Shown here piece after piece: positions 45,801 to 54,559 of a stretch of 64,000 bases of DNA; positions within the stretch are counted from its first letter, which is position 1; the number at the start of each line of letters is the position of its first letter. Where the stretch lies: the NCBI GenBank assembly GCA_937871435.1, contig CALMQM010000013.1, positions 1 to 64,000 of the forward strand. The letters are read 5' to 3'. The position numbers and the translations under genes were made by a program. The notes beneath the pieces are model-generated. The model was not told the origin of the DNA. It saw only the letters and a program-made list of their open reading frames with translations, and made no database searches. This DNA comes from an uncultured Bacteroidota bacterium. Lineage in GTDB: Bacteria; Bacteroidota; Bacteroidia; AKYH767-A; 2013-40CM-41-45.

Positions 45801-47550
45801 ATGAAAAACCATTTCCATCCCAAGATCCGTTGCTGGATATTTTTGTAAGAGTGTTTCCGGCAATTTCATTTTTAGCAGAAGATGCTGAAATGGACCATAC
45901 AACATCCTCGAGTGATTCTTTACAAGCACTCACAGCCGGAGTACCTGTGATATAAAATTCGTTTTGTAAAGTCTGATTGATGTCACCAAGAGCGATGGTA
46001 TTCGAAGTGAATGTGCCCAGACTACATCCGCCAAGATCCGGAGTGATCACGCAATTGATCAGATCAGAATTTGGAAGAGACGAGTTGGTGTATGTCGGAC
46101 TGTTGGTTCCCACATTACTTCCGTTTACAGTCCATTGATAGATCGGTGCAGGTCCCATGCCGGTTGCATTGGCCGTGAATGTACCTGTGTTACCATTCGA
46201 GACTTGTACAGCAGTGATTGTAGCTCCGGTTGTACGTGTACACACATCCACATACAATGGAAGTGTGGGAGTCACAGTACTGATATAAATCAGAGTTCCG
46301 TTTTGATAATATTTGACTAATGAATTTTCAACCGAGATTTTCAGGATATCACCTGTAGCGTATGTACCGAATGTTCCCCGGTTAGTACCTGATTCAAGGA
46401 TACTGAGGTTGCCAGTGGCGCCCATTCGAAATGCAAATTGAATACTGGTGTTGTTCACGCCCGCATCAGTATTACTCAGACCAATCAATCGGTCTTTGTT
46501 TACTTCATTCGCAGTGGTGAGCATGTAGCCATTATTGGAAACCGACTGGTAAGAGAATGCATTACCATCCCAGTTTCCATTGCTGGTAATTTTGGTGAGC
46601 GTATTGCCACTGATAGAATTTTTTGCACATGATGCGGAATTCATCCACACAACATCTTCAACTGCTTCTTTACAAGCGCTGGATGCAGGTGTACCGTTGA
46701 TATAAAAAGCATTTAGCAAAGTTGGATCCTGATCCCCGATCACGATAGAGTTGGATGTATAAATCGTGGAAGGAGAACAACCGTCAACATCAGATGTCTG
46801 AACGCAAGTGATGATATCAGCGGCAGTCAGACTTGTGTTGGTATACGAAGAACTATTCGTTCCTACATTGCTGCCGTTTAATTTCCATTGGTAAGATGGA
46901 TTTGTTCCGGCTGCTGTGGAAGTTGCGGTGAACACTCCCACATTTCCGTTACTCACAATCACATTATTCACAGTAGCTCCTACTGCACGTGTACACACAT
47001 CGACATAGAGAGGAAGTGCTGGCGTAAGCAAACTGATATATAATATGATCCCGTTCTGATAATATTTTACAATGTTGTTTTCAACGGAGATTCTCAGTAC
47101 ATCGCCTGTGGAATATGTACCAAATGTACCTTTTGAGGTTCCGCTTTCATATACCTGGAGACTTCCGGTGTTGGTCAGGTGCCATGCAAATTGAATGGTG
47201 TTGAATGAAGAACTCGCGTCTGTTGAACTTAATCCGACAACTCTTTCGCGATTGGTTTCCGCAACAGTTGTTTCCATGTAACCATTGTTCGCGACAGATT
47301 GATATGAAAAACCATTTCCATCCCAGTTCCCATTACTGCTTGCTTTGGTGAGATTGTTTCCGCTAATCGTATTGCGTAGTGATGTACTGGAACCTATCCA
47401 TACAACATCTGTTTTCGCTTCTTTGCAAGCGCTCGAAGCCGAAGTACCTTCAATGTAAAACTCATTGCATTGAGCCTTTGCGGAACCCCATGAAAAAAGC
47501 AATACCAAACTCAGTACTGAATACAAAATATTTACTCTCATTCCGCCCAT
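42895..47550 (-). CDS. Giant T9SS surface protein with four ~250-residue repeats
   Basis: 1551 residues. Signal peptide about 1-26 (ending AKAQ). Four tandem copies begin at residues 29, 280, 530 and 780. Each has an N/A-FYIxGT..CKE start, a jelly-roll-like part (GNGFSYQSVSNNGYM, LPLYVDVCT) and an Ig/PKD-like part ending in YQWxLNGSNVGTN and CxVTPDLGGCS. A glycine/asparagine-rich beta-helix-like region follows (about 1028-1160). The segment VELVSFDAVLQNDQVNISW-like (about 1367-1385) begins a fibronectin-type region, and YPNPSYGESV (1472 on) starts the T9SS sorting domain. The role is probably adhesion or carbohydrate binding (inference). A second ATG lies at 47541. Confidence 0.88.
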   Translation of the reverse strand: MGGMRVNILYSVLSLVLLFSWGSAKAQCNEFYIEGTSASSACKEAKTDVVWIGSSTSLRNTISGNNLTKASSNGNWDGNGFSYQSVANNGYMETTVAETNRERVVGLSSTDASSSFNTIQFAWHLTNTGSLQVYESGTSKGTFGTYSTGDVLRISVENNIVKYYQNGIILYISLLTPALPLYVDVCTRAVGATVNNVIVSNGNVGVFTATSTAAGTNPSYQWKLNGSNVGTNSSSYTNTSLTAADIITCVQTSDVDGCSPSTIYTSNSIVIGDQDPTLLNAFYINGTPASSACKEAVEDVVWMNSASCAKNSISGNTLTKITSNGNWDGNAFSYQSVSNNGYMLTTANEVNKDRLIGLSNTDAGVNNTSIQFAFRMGATGNLSILESGTNRGTFGTYATGDILKISVENSLVKYYQNGTLIYISTVTPTLPLYVDVCTRTTGATITAVQVSNGNTGTFTANATGMGPAPIYQWTVNGSNVGTNSPTYTNSSLPNSDLINCVITPDLGGCSLGTFTSNTIALGDINQTLQNEFYITGTPAVSACKESLEDVVWSISASSAKNEIAGNTLTKISSNGSWDGNGFSLQSVSNNGYMQTILEETNEARMIGLSSTDANANYTSIQYCFYTTNAGALQIYESGTSRGAFGTYTTGDTLKIAVENNVVKYYKNGTALYISNVTPTLPLYVDASTNGIGATISDVRISNGNISTFSAYGTNLGPSPSYQWQLNGSNVGTNSSTYTNASLANGDVITCLVTPDLGGCSSSAFPSNNITIRDINQTAQNAFYITGTASPTSCKESLVNVVWIIASSGVKNTINGNTLTKRTSNNNWDGNGFSYQSVSNNGYMQTTVAETNKNRMVGLSSSDVNSNYTSIQYCFYLLNTGALRIYESGTNRGTYGTYATNDILKIAVENNVVKYYKNSTLLMTSAVAPTLPLYVDVSTNATGATVSNVKIGNGFIDTFSAIGTNLGPAPTYQWVLNGSNVGSNSTTYVNGGLANGDVVNCIVTPDLGGCSSNAYSSNIITAVTPSTSSTNWVGSTTAWNTASNWSNGVPNKYKSAVINGGTTNPVITTNAIANGITINGGKTLTINGSNSLDLYGNFSQGGTFTPNSSTVTLYGCSGANVLSAATSINFYNLTVNNTNGVNFSGTLTVNVSNALSLQNGVVSTGANYLVTTSTNAANLTYTNGFINGNLRRYIASNTSTYTFPIANGTSATDRHLASILNNNLTGVTYINSYVSDFVQSAPNSDALLSTSQGGVPIISTVGEVAGETVLWTFTPNASPTGGSYGVQLSVENTTLGSADDNTFCPIKRTTTATYASFSTFETTAAIPASGNAGRIYNSGSGYAQRTGYTNFSQHSIGKGSGVPLPIELVSFDAVLQNDQVNISWTTASEKNNDYFTIEKSTDAVNYTEVCKVRSLAHNGNSTSMIHYSAQDYEPFPGLSYYRLKQTDFNGDYTYADPVSVHYNRETDFAFELYPNPSYGESVNVAISCRMQQDVQLSIVDVYGKELFSKVIHFDEASKVVFPIESSFLPECGMYIVRAISGNNCKSKKLIRK
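44485..47466 (-). repeat. Four tandem ~750-bp coding repeats
   Basis: Copies on the minus strand are 47466-46714, 46713-45964, 45963-45214 and 45213-44485. The period is 250-251 codons, with many identical blocks across copies (for example the codons for NGYMxTT and LPLYVDV), so copy-number change by recombination is likely. Confidence 0.88.
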
Positions 47551-48187
47551 AATTTTTCTCTAAACAAATTTTTTCTGCTTATGCTAAATATTTATTTGCT
47601 TAAGATTTCCCCTTAAGGCGATGCTTTTAAATCGCATTCACCCAAAATCTTTCTTCGCGCTTCGCGATTAGCCATATTCATACCTCTGATTAAAACGGCC
47701 TTTTTTAGCTTGATTTTGCGGGTCTTCGAACGACATCATTCCTTTTTTGGGAAAATATTCCCATGAAAAGAATTGCATCCGGAATCAGTTGATGAGAAAA
47801 ATCTGAACAGGAACGAGCGATGATAAGCGATGAAAAAAAGGATGATGCAAACAGTTTTATAATGCAAGGAAAAATTTGAACAGGAATACAATGAATTTTT
47901 TGGAAGACAAGTCTGATTAAAAAAATCTCTTTACTTAATTCTATCAATCGCTTAATGAATTCTGTGCTTGAAAAATAAGCAAGGATCTGATTTTGCGGTA
48001 ATGCGAAAGCCTGCAAACAGGCAATTGGCGTGCTTTTTTAGCATATACAAATTGTACTCACAAGCTTCAGAGAAAATATTGTTATATTGGATTCGAATAC
48101 GAAATTCATTGAAGCCAATTTTCTTCAATAAAAAAAGTCATTCAAAAATCTATCAAACAAAGAAAAATTTATTTTAAAATTCGTCTT
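47551..48187. other. Divergent intergenic region
   Basis: 637 bp between the giant surface protein (minus) and the T9SS protein at 48188 (plus). It holds no supported gene. A small hairpin GCCTG-caaa-CAGGC lies at 48009-48022. No exact consensus promoter was found for either gene. A minus-strand open frame across 47705-48016 has no family features. Confidence 0.55.
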
Positions 48188-49141
48188 ATGAAAAAACTCT
48201 TACTCGGAATATGTATTCTTTTATCCGGCTTTTGGGCCAAAGCTGTTGATGTGACTATAGTTGAAAGCCAGAGCGGAAACTTTTGGGCAACACAAGATTC
48301 GGTATGGTACATGGTGGCAACAAGTCTTGGATTTAATGCGACGATAGTACCTCAAAGTGCTTTGGATTCCATTTCAAATTTTGCATCGACTGATGTGTTG
48401 ATTGTTTCATCCGCAACAATCATGTATACCGGGACGAATCACTATCAAACTATTGAACAATATGTATTGAGCGGACGACCGGCTTACATACAGTCAGAAT
48501 ATTCCGGAATTTATCAGGGAAATATTACGTTTGATTCTTTGATGCAGAGACTCGGAGTCAATTTCAGTTGGTCTAATTCCATTACTGGAAATCTCATTCC
48601 AATGAATGTAACAGGAATATTATCTACAACCCCCAATCAGGTCGACACGCTGAACTATTTCAATGCAGGTTATTCCGGAGTCACCACAGATCCAAACCTT
48701 GAAGCATTTCTCGAATTCAACGGAGAGTTTTATGGTTTTTGTTATTCCAGTACTGCAGCGAAATCCGCGACGATCATAACTATCAGCGATGAAGACTGGG
48801 CCTGGCATAATTCTTCTCCGGAATTGATGGAAAATATTTTAGTCAGATTGGCAAATGTAAGTACCACTGTTCGTGGAAATAATTATCCGTCTCATACTTC
48901 ATTGAGTGTTTTTCCAAACCCAATGCAATATTCATCAACATTCGTGTTTCCAAAGGAATTAAAAAACGCAACATTATCCATTTTCAACTCAGCCGGAACA
49001 TTGATGATGAACATAAAAAATATTTCTACTAATTTATATCAATTTGAGAATCTGAATTGGCCGGCTGGAATTTATTCTGTTTGTGTGCAGGAAGACTCAG
49101 GCGAAAGATACTCAACCAGGGTGATTTTACTTCAGAAATAG
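48188..49141 (+). CDS. T9SS-sorted protein, unknown cargo domain
   Basis: 317 residues. Signal peptide about 1-19 (ending WAKA). The cargo domain starts VDVTIVESQSGNFWATQDSV and contains TDVLIVSSATIMYTG and GRPAYIQSEYSGIYQG, a Rossmann-like or ThuA/GATase-like alternation of strands and helices, but no family can be named. LSVFPNPMQYSSTFVF (about 238 on) begins a type A sorting domain ending in GIYSVCVQEDSGER. It is predicted to reach the cell surface or medium. It lies divergent from the giant repeat protein. Confidence 0.78.
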   Translation: MKKLLLGICILLSGFWAKAVDVTIVESQSGNFWATQDSVWYMVATSLGFNATIVPQSALDSISNFASTDVLIVSSATIMYTGTNHYQTIEQYVLSGRPAYIQSEYSGIYQGNITFDSLMQRLGVNFSWSNSITGNLIPMNVTGILSTTPNQVDTLNYFNAGYSGVTTDPNLEAFLEFNGEFYGFCYSSTAAKSATIITISDEDWAWHNSSPELMENILVRLANVSTTVRGNNYPSHTSLSVFPNPMQYSSTFVFPKELKNATLSIFNSAGTLMMNIKNISTNLYQFENLNWPAGIYSVCVQEDSGERYSTRVILLQK

Positions 49142-49244
49142 AGTCAACTCAAAAGCTATGAAATAATAATCCGGATTGTGTAAAACACAAAAGGTTTTAA
49201 TGGAAACGATTAACATGTTAAATAAAAAGATCACATTCAATATC

Positions 49245-49577
49245 ATGAAATATGGTCTTTGTCTGTTTTTCTTTTTGCTGATGACCATTTCATTGTCTGC
49301 TCAACAGAAGAATAATTTAGAAGACACTGCCAACGACACCTTAATCGTGGATGCAGGATGTGGTCAATGTCAGTTTGGAATAAAAAATGTCAAAGGTTGC
49401 GACCTTGCAGTGAGAATGAATGACAAAGTTTATTTTGTTGTTGGCAGCAAGATCGATGATCATGGTGATGCACATGCAGAAGATGGTTTTTGCAATGCCA
49501 TTCGGAAAGCAAAAGTGACGGGAAAAATCAAAGGCCGAAAATTTGTCGCTTCGAGTTTTGTATTACTGCCAGAGTAA
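49245..49577 (+). CDS. DUF6370 family secreted protein
   Basis: 110 residues from the ATG at 49245, which gives a clean signal peptide (MKYGLCLFFFLLMTISLSAQ); ATGs at 49200 and 49215 would place 10-15 residues before it. The mature part has the family blocks DAGCGQCQFGIKNVKGCDLA and GSKIDDHGDAHAEDGFCNAI. Four cysteines and two histidines in these blocks are conserved and suggest a metal or disulfide site (inference). The function is unknown. It is 29 bp upstream of the M28 peptidase. Confidence 0.83.
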   Translation: MKYGLCLFFFLLMTISLSAQQKNNLEDTANDTLIVDAGCGQCQFGIKNVKGCDLAVRMNDKVYFVVGSKIDDHGDAHAEDGFCNAIRKAKVTGKIKGRKFVASSFVLLPE

Positions 49578-49606
49578 ATATACATTGTTGAGAAGAAATT
49601 TCGCTT

Positions 49607-50773
49607 ATGAGATACAGGCATCTTTCCATTTTAATTCTCTGGATTATCCCGGCAACCGGGTTTTCTCAATCACTTGAATTAGGCCGATCATTTGTAGATA
49701 CACTCAGCAGTCAGACTTTTTGGGGGAGAGGCTATACAAAGGATGGAATGCACAGAGCGGCTGTTTTTCTTGAAGGGAAATTCAGAGAATATGGATTGCA
49801 ACCATTAAGCAAGAAAGATTATTTCCAGGAATACTCGTATCCTGTAAATACTTTTCCGGGAAAAATGTCGGTTCAGTTGAATGGTTTGGATTTAATTCCG
49901 GGAAAAGATTTCATTATATCAGCTGAAAGTAGCGGAGCTGTTGCAAGTGGAGAATTAGAACAAGCCGATAGTGTGACATTTATTGATCGAATGAATAAGG
50001 TCATAGTAGCTCTAAGGCCGAAATTAACGATGGATGTCTCGGAAAGAGCTGAAGCATACACCTTGGTTCTTCTCAAGGAAGGAGCGTTGAACAAAGATCC
50101 GTTTAAATATAAAATTGCTGTAGAAAATAAGGAGGTTAAAAAATTTGAAGCGAGAAATATATGTGGGATGGTAAAGGGCAATGCTGTCCCTGATTCATTT
50201 ATATTCATCACAGCTCACTATGATCACCTTGGCGGATTGGGTGCCGATGTATTTTTTCCCGGGGCCAATGACAATGCAAGCGGAGTTTCTCTGCTGATGA
50301 ACCTCGCGCAATATTACGCGAAGCATCCACAGCGTTACAGTATTGGATTTCTCCTGTTTTCAGGTGAAGAAGCCGGGTTAAAAGGATCAGAATATTTTAC
50401 AGAACACCCGACTGTTGATTTGAAGAAAATTCGTTTTCTTACCAACACGGATTTGGCAGGTACAGGTGTGGATGGAATAACAGTCGTAAATGCAAGTGAA
50501 TTCCCTGCAGAATTTGAAATGCTGAAAGAAGTGAATTCGGAAAAGCAATTGTTGAAAGCAATCAATTCTCGCGGCAAAGCTGCTAATAGTGATCATTATT
50601 TTTTTACCGAAAAAGGTGTTCCTTCATTTTTCTTTTATACCCTGGGAGGAATCAGTGCGTATCATGACATCTTTGACCGGAGCGAAACATTGCCGATGAA
50701 CGAGCATGAAGATTTATTTAAGCTGATGCTCGGTTTCAACAGAAAATTAATGGGGATGAACAGTCTTGAATAG
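49607..50773 (+). CDS. M28 family metallopeptidase
   Basis: 388 residues. Signal peptide about 1-20 (ending GFSQ). The zinc site is intact: H204 in ITAHYDHLGG, D222 in PGANDNASG, E254-E255 in FSGEEAGLKGS, D282 in NTDLAGTG and H353 in AYHDIFD. It is a di-zinc aminopeptidase-type enzyme in the periplasm or outside. The region 80-190 is the inserted PA-like portion seen in part of the family. It lies between the DUF6370 gene and the RsmH-like gene (17 bp), so the three are probably one transcript of unlike functions. Confidence 0.92.
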   Translation: MRYRHLSILILWIIPATGFSQSLELGRSFVDTLSSQTFWGRGYTKDGMHRAAVFLEGKFREYGLQPLSKKDYFQEYSYPVNTFPGKMSVQLNGLDLIPGKDFIISAESSGAVASGELEQADSVTFIDRMNKVIVALRPKLTMDVSERAEAYTLVLLKEGALNKDPFKYKIAVENKEVKKFEARNICGMVKGNAVPDSFIFITAHYDHLGGLGADVFFPGANDNASGVSLLMNLAQYYAKHPQRYSIGFLLFSGEEAGLKGSEYFTEHPTVDLKKIRFLTNTDLAGTGVDGITVVNASEFPAEFEMLKEVNSEKQLLKAINSRGKAANSDHYFFTEKGVPSFFFYTLGGISAYHDIFDRSETLPMNEHEDLFKLMLGFNRKLMGMNSLE

Positions 50774-50790
50774 AATTATAATTTTACAGC

Positions 50791-51837
50791 ATGGAAGACG
50801 AAAAGCCAAAGCATGTACGAAGGGTACGATATTCAGGAACACATCCAAAAAATTTTAAGGAGAAATACAAAGAGCAAAATCCTGAATTGTATCCGGAAGA
50901 TATAGCAAAAGTGATGGAACGAGGTCAGACACCTGCCGGGATGCATCGTTCCATTTGTGTGAATGAAATTCTTGAGATTCTGAATCCCCAACCCGGAGAG
51001 ACCGGTTTGGATGCTACACTTGGCTACGGAGGGCATAGTATGGAATTGCTGAAAAAGATTTCGCCCGGAGGAAAACTCTATGCTACAGATGTGGATCCGA
51101 TAGAATTGCCTCGCACAACAGAAAGACTCGCCAAACAAGGGTTTGGAGAAAACATTTTACGCGTAAGAAAAATGAATTTCTCCTCGATTGATTTGATCGT
51201 CTCTGAATCCGGTCCATTGGATTTTGTACTGGCCGATCTCGGACTTTCTTCTATGCAAATCGATAATCCGGAGAGAGGATTTACATTTAAAGTGGACGGT
51301 CCGCTTGATCTTCGTTTGAATCCGAATTCAGGAAAAACTGCCGCAGCCTTACTTAAAACATATAGTCAGGAGGAGATTGAAGAAATTTTACTCATCAATT
51401 CCGACGAACCACATTACGAAGCGATTGCAAGATCAATTTCTGCCAGGATGAAAAAAGGAATCGCGATAGAAACGACTTTTCAATTGAAAGATGCCATAAC
51501 TGATGCATTAGACAGAATGAACATGAACAAAGATGAGATCCGAAAATCCTGTCAGCGTACATTTCAGGCTTTGAGAATAGAAGTGAATGATGAGTTTAAA
51601 GCATTGGAACAATTTCTTGATAAATTGCCCGATGCACTGGCTCAGGGAGGAAGAGTAGCAATTCTGGCATTTCATTCCGGAGAAGACAGAAGAGTAAAAA
51701 AAGCATTTCAGTATTTTTACCGCGAAGGAATATTCAGCGAAATTTCGCCCGAACCGGTCAGAGCATCCGCGCAGGAATGTTTTTCAAATCCCAGAGCCAA
51801 GTCTGCCAAATTGCGTTGGGGAATCAAAGCTAAGTAA
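50791..51837 (+). CDS. rsmH: RsmH-like methyltransferase, divergent paralogue outside dcw
   Basis: 348 residues of the MraW/RsmH fold: AGMHRSICVNEILEIL, then motif I DATLGYGGHSMELLKKI, DVDPIELPRT, LADLGLSSMQIDNPERGFTF, DLRLNPNSGKTA, QRTFQALRIEVNDEF and AILAFHSGEDRRVKKAF. These correspond to the SAM site and catalytic region of the enzyme that N4-methylates C1402 of 16S rRNA. Two oddities: the ~45-residue basic N-terminal extension with RYSGTHPKNFKEKYKEQNPE, and the location next to a peptidase rather than in the mraZ-ftsL-ftsI division cluster. It may be a paralogue with another RNA target. The symbol is given for the family only. Confidence 0.82.
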   Translation: MEDEKPKHVRRVRYSGTHPKNFKEKYKEQNPELYPEDIAKVMERGQTPAGMHRSICVNEILEILNPQPGETGLDATLGYGGHSMELLKKISPGGKLYATDVDPIELPRTTERLAKQGFGENILRVRKMNFSSIDLIVSESGPLDFVLADLGLSSMQIDNPERGFTFKVDGPLDLRLNPNSGKTAAALLKTYSQEEIEEILLINSDEPHYEAIARSISARMKKGIAIETTFQLKDAITDALDRMNMNKDEIRKSCQRTFQALRIEVNDEFKALEQFLDKLPDALAQGGRVAILAFHSGEDRRVKKAFQYFYREGIFSEISPEPVRASAQECFSNPRAKSAKLRWGIKAK

Positions 51838-51937
51838 CATCTGAAATGATAACAGGAGAGCAGAAAATCAAATCGACAGATAATTAAACGATGTATGTCT
51901 TTTGATCATTTATAAAAAACAGCTGAATAAATCACCG

Positions 51938-52513
51938 ATGGAAGAAGTATATATAGAGAATGCAAAATTTGATAAATCAACTCTACAGAATTCTCCTCTT
52001 GCGAAAGGAGAATACGAAAACTGTATGTTCAATGATTGTGATTTCAGCAATGCGGATTTACGGGAGAGAAAATTCAGTGATTGCAAATTTGTGAATTGTA
52101 ACCTGAGTATGGCAAATGTGAATATGGCAGCTTTCAGATCAGTTCAATTCAGTGGATGCAAACTTTTGGGAATACGATTTGATACTTGTAACGGTATTGG
52201 TCTGTCTTTTAGTTTCGAAAATTGCGTGCTGAACAATTCTATTTTCTTTAAAACAAAAATTAAGAAAACGAAATTCTTAGATTGTCAGCTGATTGAGACT
52301 GATTTTTCGGAATGTGATATCAGCGAATCTGTTTTTCAAAATTGTGTTCTCACCGGAGCAACATTTGACAACAGCAATCTGGAGAAGTCAGATTTACGTT
52401 CTGCTGTCAATTTTTCAATAGATCCGGAGCGAAACAAAATCAAAAAAGCAAAATTCTCCAGGAATGGGCTTTCTGGTTTGTTGGACAAATATGCAATTGA
52501 AATATCTGAATAA
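51938..52513 (+). CDS. Pentapeptide-repeat protein
   Basis: 191 residues from the ATG at 51938 (an in-frame TTG at 51902 is unlikely). The sequence is dominated by A[DN]LXX-type pentads: FNDCDFSNADLRERKFSDCK, FVNCNLSMANVNMAAFRSVQ and the C-terminal FDNSNLEKSDLRSAV. This is the right-handed quadrilateral beta helix of the Qnr/MfpA type; known members protect DNA gyrase, but most, as here, have no known function. Many positions carry F/C stacks (DCKF, NCVL). No signal peptide. Confidence 0.87.
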   Translation: MEEVYIENAKFDKSTLQNSPLAKGEYENCMFNDCDFSNADLRERKFSDCKFVNCNLSMANVNMAAFRSVQFSGCKLLGIRFDTCNGIGLSFSFENCVLNNSIFFKTKIKKTKFLDCQLIETDFSECDISESVFQNCVLTGATFDNSNLEKSDLRSAVNFSIDPERNKIKKAKFSRNGLSGLLDKYAIEISE

Positions 52514-52600
52514 ACAGAAGTGAATACTGTATCCATGATCCGAATAGTCAGAACCGGAACGAAAATTTCGAATTTCATCACGAAAATCTATAGTTTCATG

Positions 52601-52608
52601 TAAATTTG
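52601..52608 (+). promoter_or_regulatory. -7 element TAAATTTG
   Basis: Fits TAnnTTTG and lies 46 bases before the ATG of the LytS-like kinase at 52655. No TTG is visible at the -33 position. Confidence 0.4.
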
Positions 52609-52654
52609 GGTTTAAGAAACGGATTCAAATCTATATTGTCCGCAATCTTCCCCC

Positions 52655-53662
52655 ATGCGCATTCTCCGGTTTTTTCTTCTTTGGATCATACTGACACTGC
52701 TTTTTTCACTCTTTAACAGTTCGTTTGTAACGTTGGATATATTGATCCAGGCAGTGAACTCTCTTTTGTATACTTCCGGATTTTATTTTTCATACCATAA
52801 ACTGATTAAAGGATATTTTTATCAGGGGCGCACACTTACTTTTTTTGCGATTTATTTATTGGTGATAGCATGTATGAGTAGTATAAGCATGGTATCCACA
52901 TATCAAATTTATATTCTTCAGGGAAAGAAATTCTTTGTCGCAAATTATTGGAATGAGCCTGTCTTTTTCACTTCCAATTTAGTTTTAATGTTTCTCGTGA
53001 CTTCCTCCTTACTGAGCTTCCGGATTCTGAGAGACAAAATGAAAACACAGGAAGCATTGGAAGATCTGGAGAAAGAAAAAATCAGTGCAGAACTAGGATT
53101 TCTGAAGGCACAAATCAACCCTCACTTCTTATTCAACTCGTTGAACAATATTTTATTTCAGATCGACAAATCCAACAAAGATGCGCGGGAAACGCTTCTG
53201 AAATTTTCGGAAATGCTGCGTTATCAATTGTATGAATGCAGTAGTGATTACATAGAGATTGAAAAAGAGTTGCATTACATCAAAAATTACATCGAAATAC
53301 AAATGTTGAGAAAGACAGACAGGTACAAGTGTACTTTTACAGTCAGCGATTCAGTGAAAAATTTCAGTCTTGCTCCCTTGTTATTAACTCCTTTTATCGA
53401 AAACGCTTTTAAATACATCAGCAATCATTCCAATGGGAAAAATGAAATCAGCATTTCCATGGATTACAAAGAAGGAGAATTTAGTTTTCATATTTGCAAT
53501 GATAAAGACCAAAGCACAGTCATAGAGATTCATGAAAATAAAGGAATAGGTCTGGCAAATGTCAGAAGGAGACTGGACCTTTTGTATCCTGACAAACACA
53601 GTCTTGAAATCCGGAATGAGTCCGGACAATTTTCCGTAGCCATGAAAATGAATATCAACTGA
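52655..53662 (+). CDS. LytS-type sensor histidine kinase
   Basis: 335 residues. Four membrane segments (about 4-22, 30-48, 61-82 and 103-122) and no periplasmic domain. The His_kinase domain follows with the phosphoacceptor H157 in KAQINPHFLFNSLNNI, the LytS family signature, and the ATPase N box LLTPFIENAFKY and G box ENKGIGLANVRRRL. It pairs with the LytTR regulator 7 bp downstream; signals of this group in Bacteroidota are unknown. Confidence 0.93.
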   Translation: MRILRFFLLWIILTLLFSLFNSSFVTLDILIQAVNSLLYTSGFYFSYHKLIKGYFYQGRTLTFFAIYLLVIACMSSISMVSTYQIYILQGKKFFVANYWNEPVFFTSNLVLMFLVTSSLLSFRILRDKMKTQEALEDLEKEKISAELGFLKAQINPHFLFNSLNNILFQIDKSNKDARETLLKFSEMLRYQLYECSSDYIEIEKELHYIKNYIEIQMLRKTDRYKCTFTVSDSVKNFSLAPLLLTPFIENAFKYISNHSNGKNEISISMDYKEGEFSFHICNDKDQSTVIEIHENKGIGLANVRRRLDLLYPDKHSLEIRNESGQFSVAMKMNIN

Positions 53663-53669
53663 TCAGAAG

Positions 53670-54395
53670 ATGAAAAAACTCAACTGCATCATTATCGACG
53701 ATGAACCTTTGGCCTGCAAGGGTCTTTCGGAATATATTGCTGAAGTGGATTCATTGCAACTTCTTGCAATGGTGCACACTCCTTCTGATGCAATTCCATA
53801 TCTGAAAGACACAGACCTGATGTATCTCGATATTAATATGCCAAAGATTTCCGGAATTGAATTTTTACAACAAGTAAAAAACCCGCCGATTACGATCATC
53901 ACAACCGCGTATCAGCAATATGCTTTGCAGGGATTCGAACTGGATGTTCTGGATTATTTGCTCAAACCAATCAGCTTCCCGAGATTTTTGAAGGCAACAA
54001 CAAAAGCCATTGATTATTTTAAGTTGAAAGTTAACGAAAATCAAAACTCAAACGTTCGAGTACAAAGTGATTATTTTTTTGTGAAGAGTAATGGTGTGTT
54101 AGAAAGAATTGTGATGAATGATATTCTTGCAATTGAGGCAATGTCAAATTATATCACATTGCATTGTAATGACAGGAAAATCATCGCTTACCTGACGCTG
54201 AAGCAAATTCTTGAATACCTGCCTTCAGAACAATTTATTAAAGTTCATAAAAGTTATGTTGTGGCTTTGAACAAAATCGAAAAAATTGACCGGGATGAAA
54301 TTATTGCAGGCACCATGCGTATACCTGTTGGAGGAAATTTCAAGGATGATTTAGAGCAACAATTAATTCAGGGAAAAATACTAAGAAGAGAATGA
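53670..54395 (+). CDS. LytTR response regulator
   Basis: 241 residues. Receiver domain about 1-120 with D10-D11, phosphoacceptor D54 in MYLDINMPKISG and K in DYLLKPISF. A LytTR DNA-binding domain covers about 135-235 (FFVKSNGVLERIVMNDILAI, then FIKVHKSYVVALNKI). It binds promoters as a dimer. It forms a two-gene unit with the LytS-like kinase; the Kelch T9SS protein after it is a possible target because it has its own promoter (inference). Confidence 0.94.
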   Translation: MKKLNCIIIDDEPLACKGLSEYIAEVDSLQLLAMVHTPSDAIPYLKDTDLMYLDINMPKISGIEFLQQVKNPPITIITTAYQQYALQGFELDVLDYLLKPISFPRFLKATTKAIDYFKLKVNENQNSNVRVQSDYFFVKSNGVLERIVMNDILAIEAMSNYITLHCNDRKIIAYLTLKQILEYLPSEQFIKVHKSYVVALNKIEKIDRDEIIAGTMRIPVGGNFKDDLEQQLIQGKILRRE

Positions 54396-54510
54396 GATGC
54401 GATTTAATTTCTCTGATTCAATTGCATTGTATCCTCTTTCACTGATCCGCTGCTGCCAATTGGGTTCACAAGCAAGGTTTCATCAAGAAAAGTTCAGGAT
54501 TCGTGTAAAA

Positions 54511-54543
54511 TATTTTTGCTGAATACTGTTTTTGGTAATTTTG
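54511..54543 (+). promoter_or_regulatory. Two overlapping -7 candidates before the Kelch gene
   Basis: TATTTTTG (54511-54518) and TAATTTTG (54536-54543) both fit TAnnTTTG. For the second, TTG at 54516-54518 would serve as -33 with a 17-base spacer. They lie 41 and 16 bases before the ATG at 54560. Confidence 0.4.
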
Positions 54544-54559
54544 ATAAAAATCCCCTGAA

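Noticed and set aside
47705-48016. Minus-strand frame of 103 codons in the divergent intergenic region
   Set aside because: No signal peptide, domain or neighbour support; the region has a leader-like composition.
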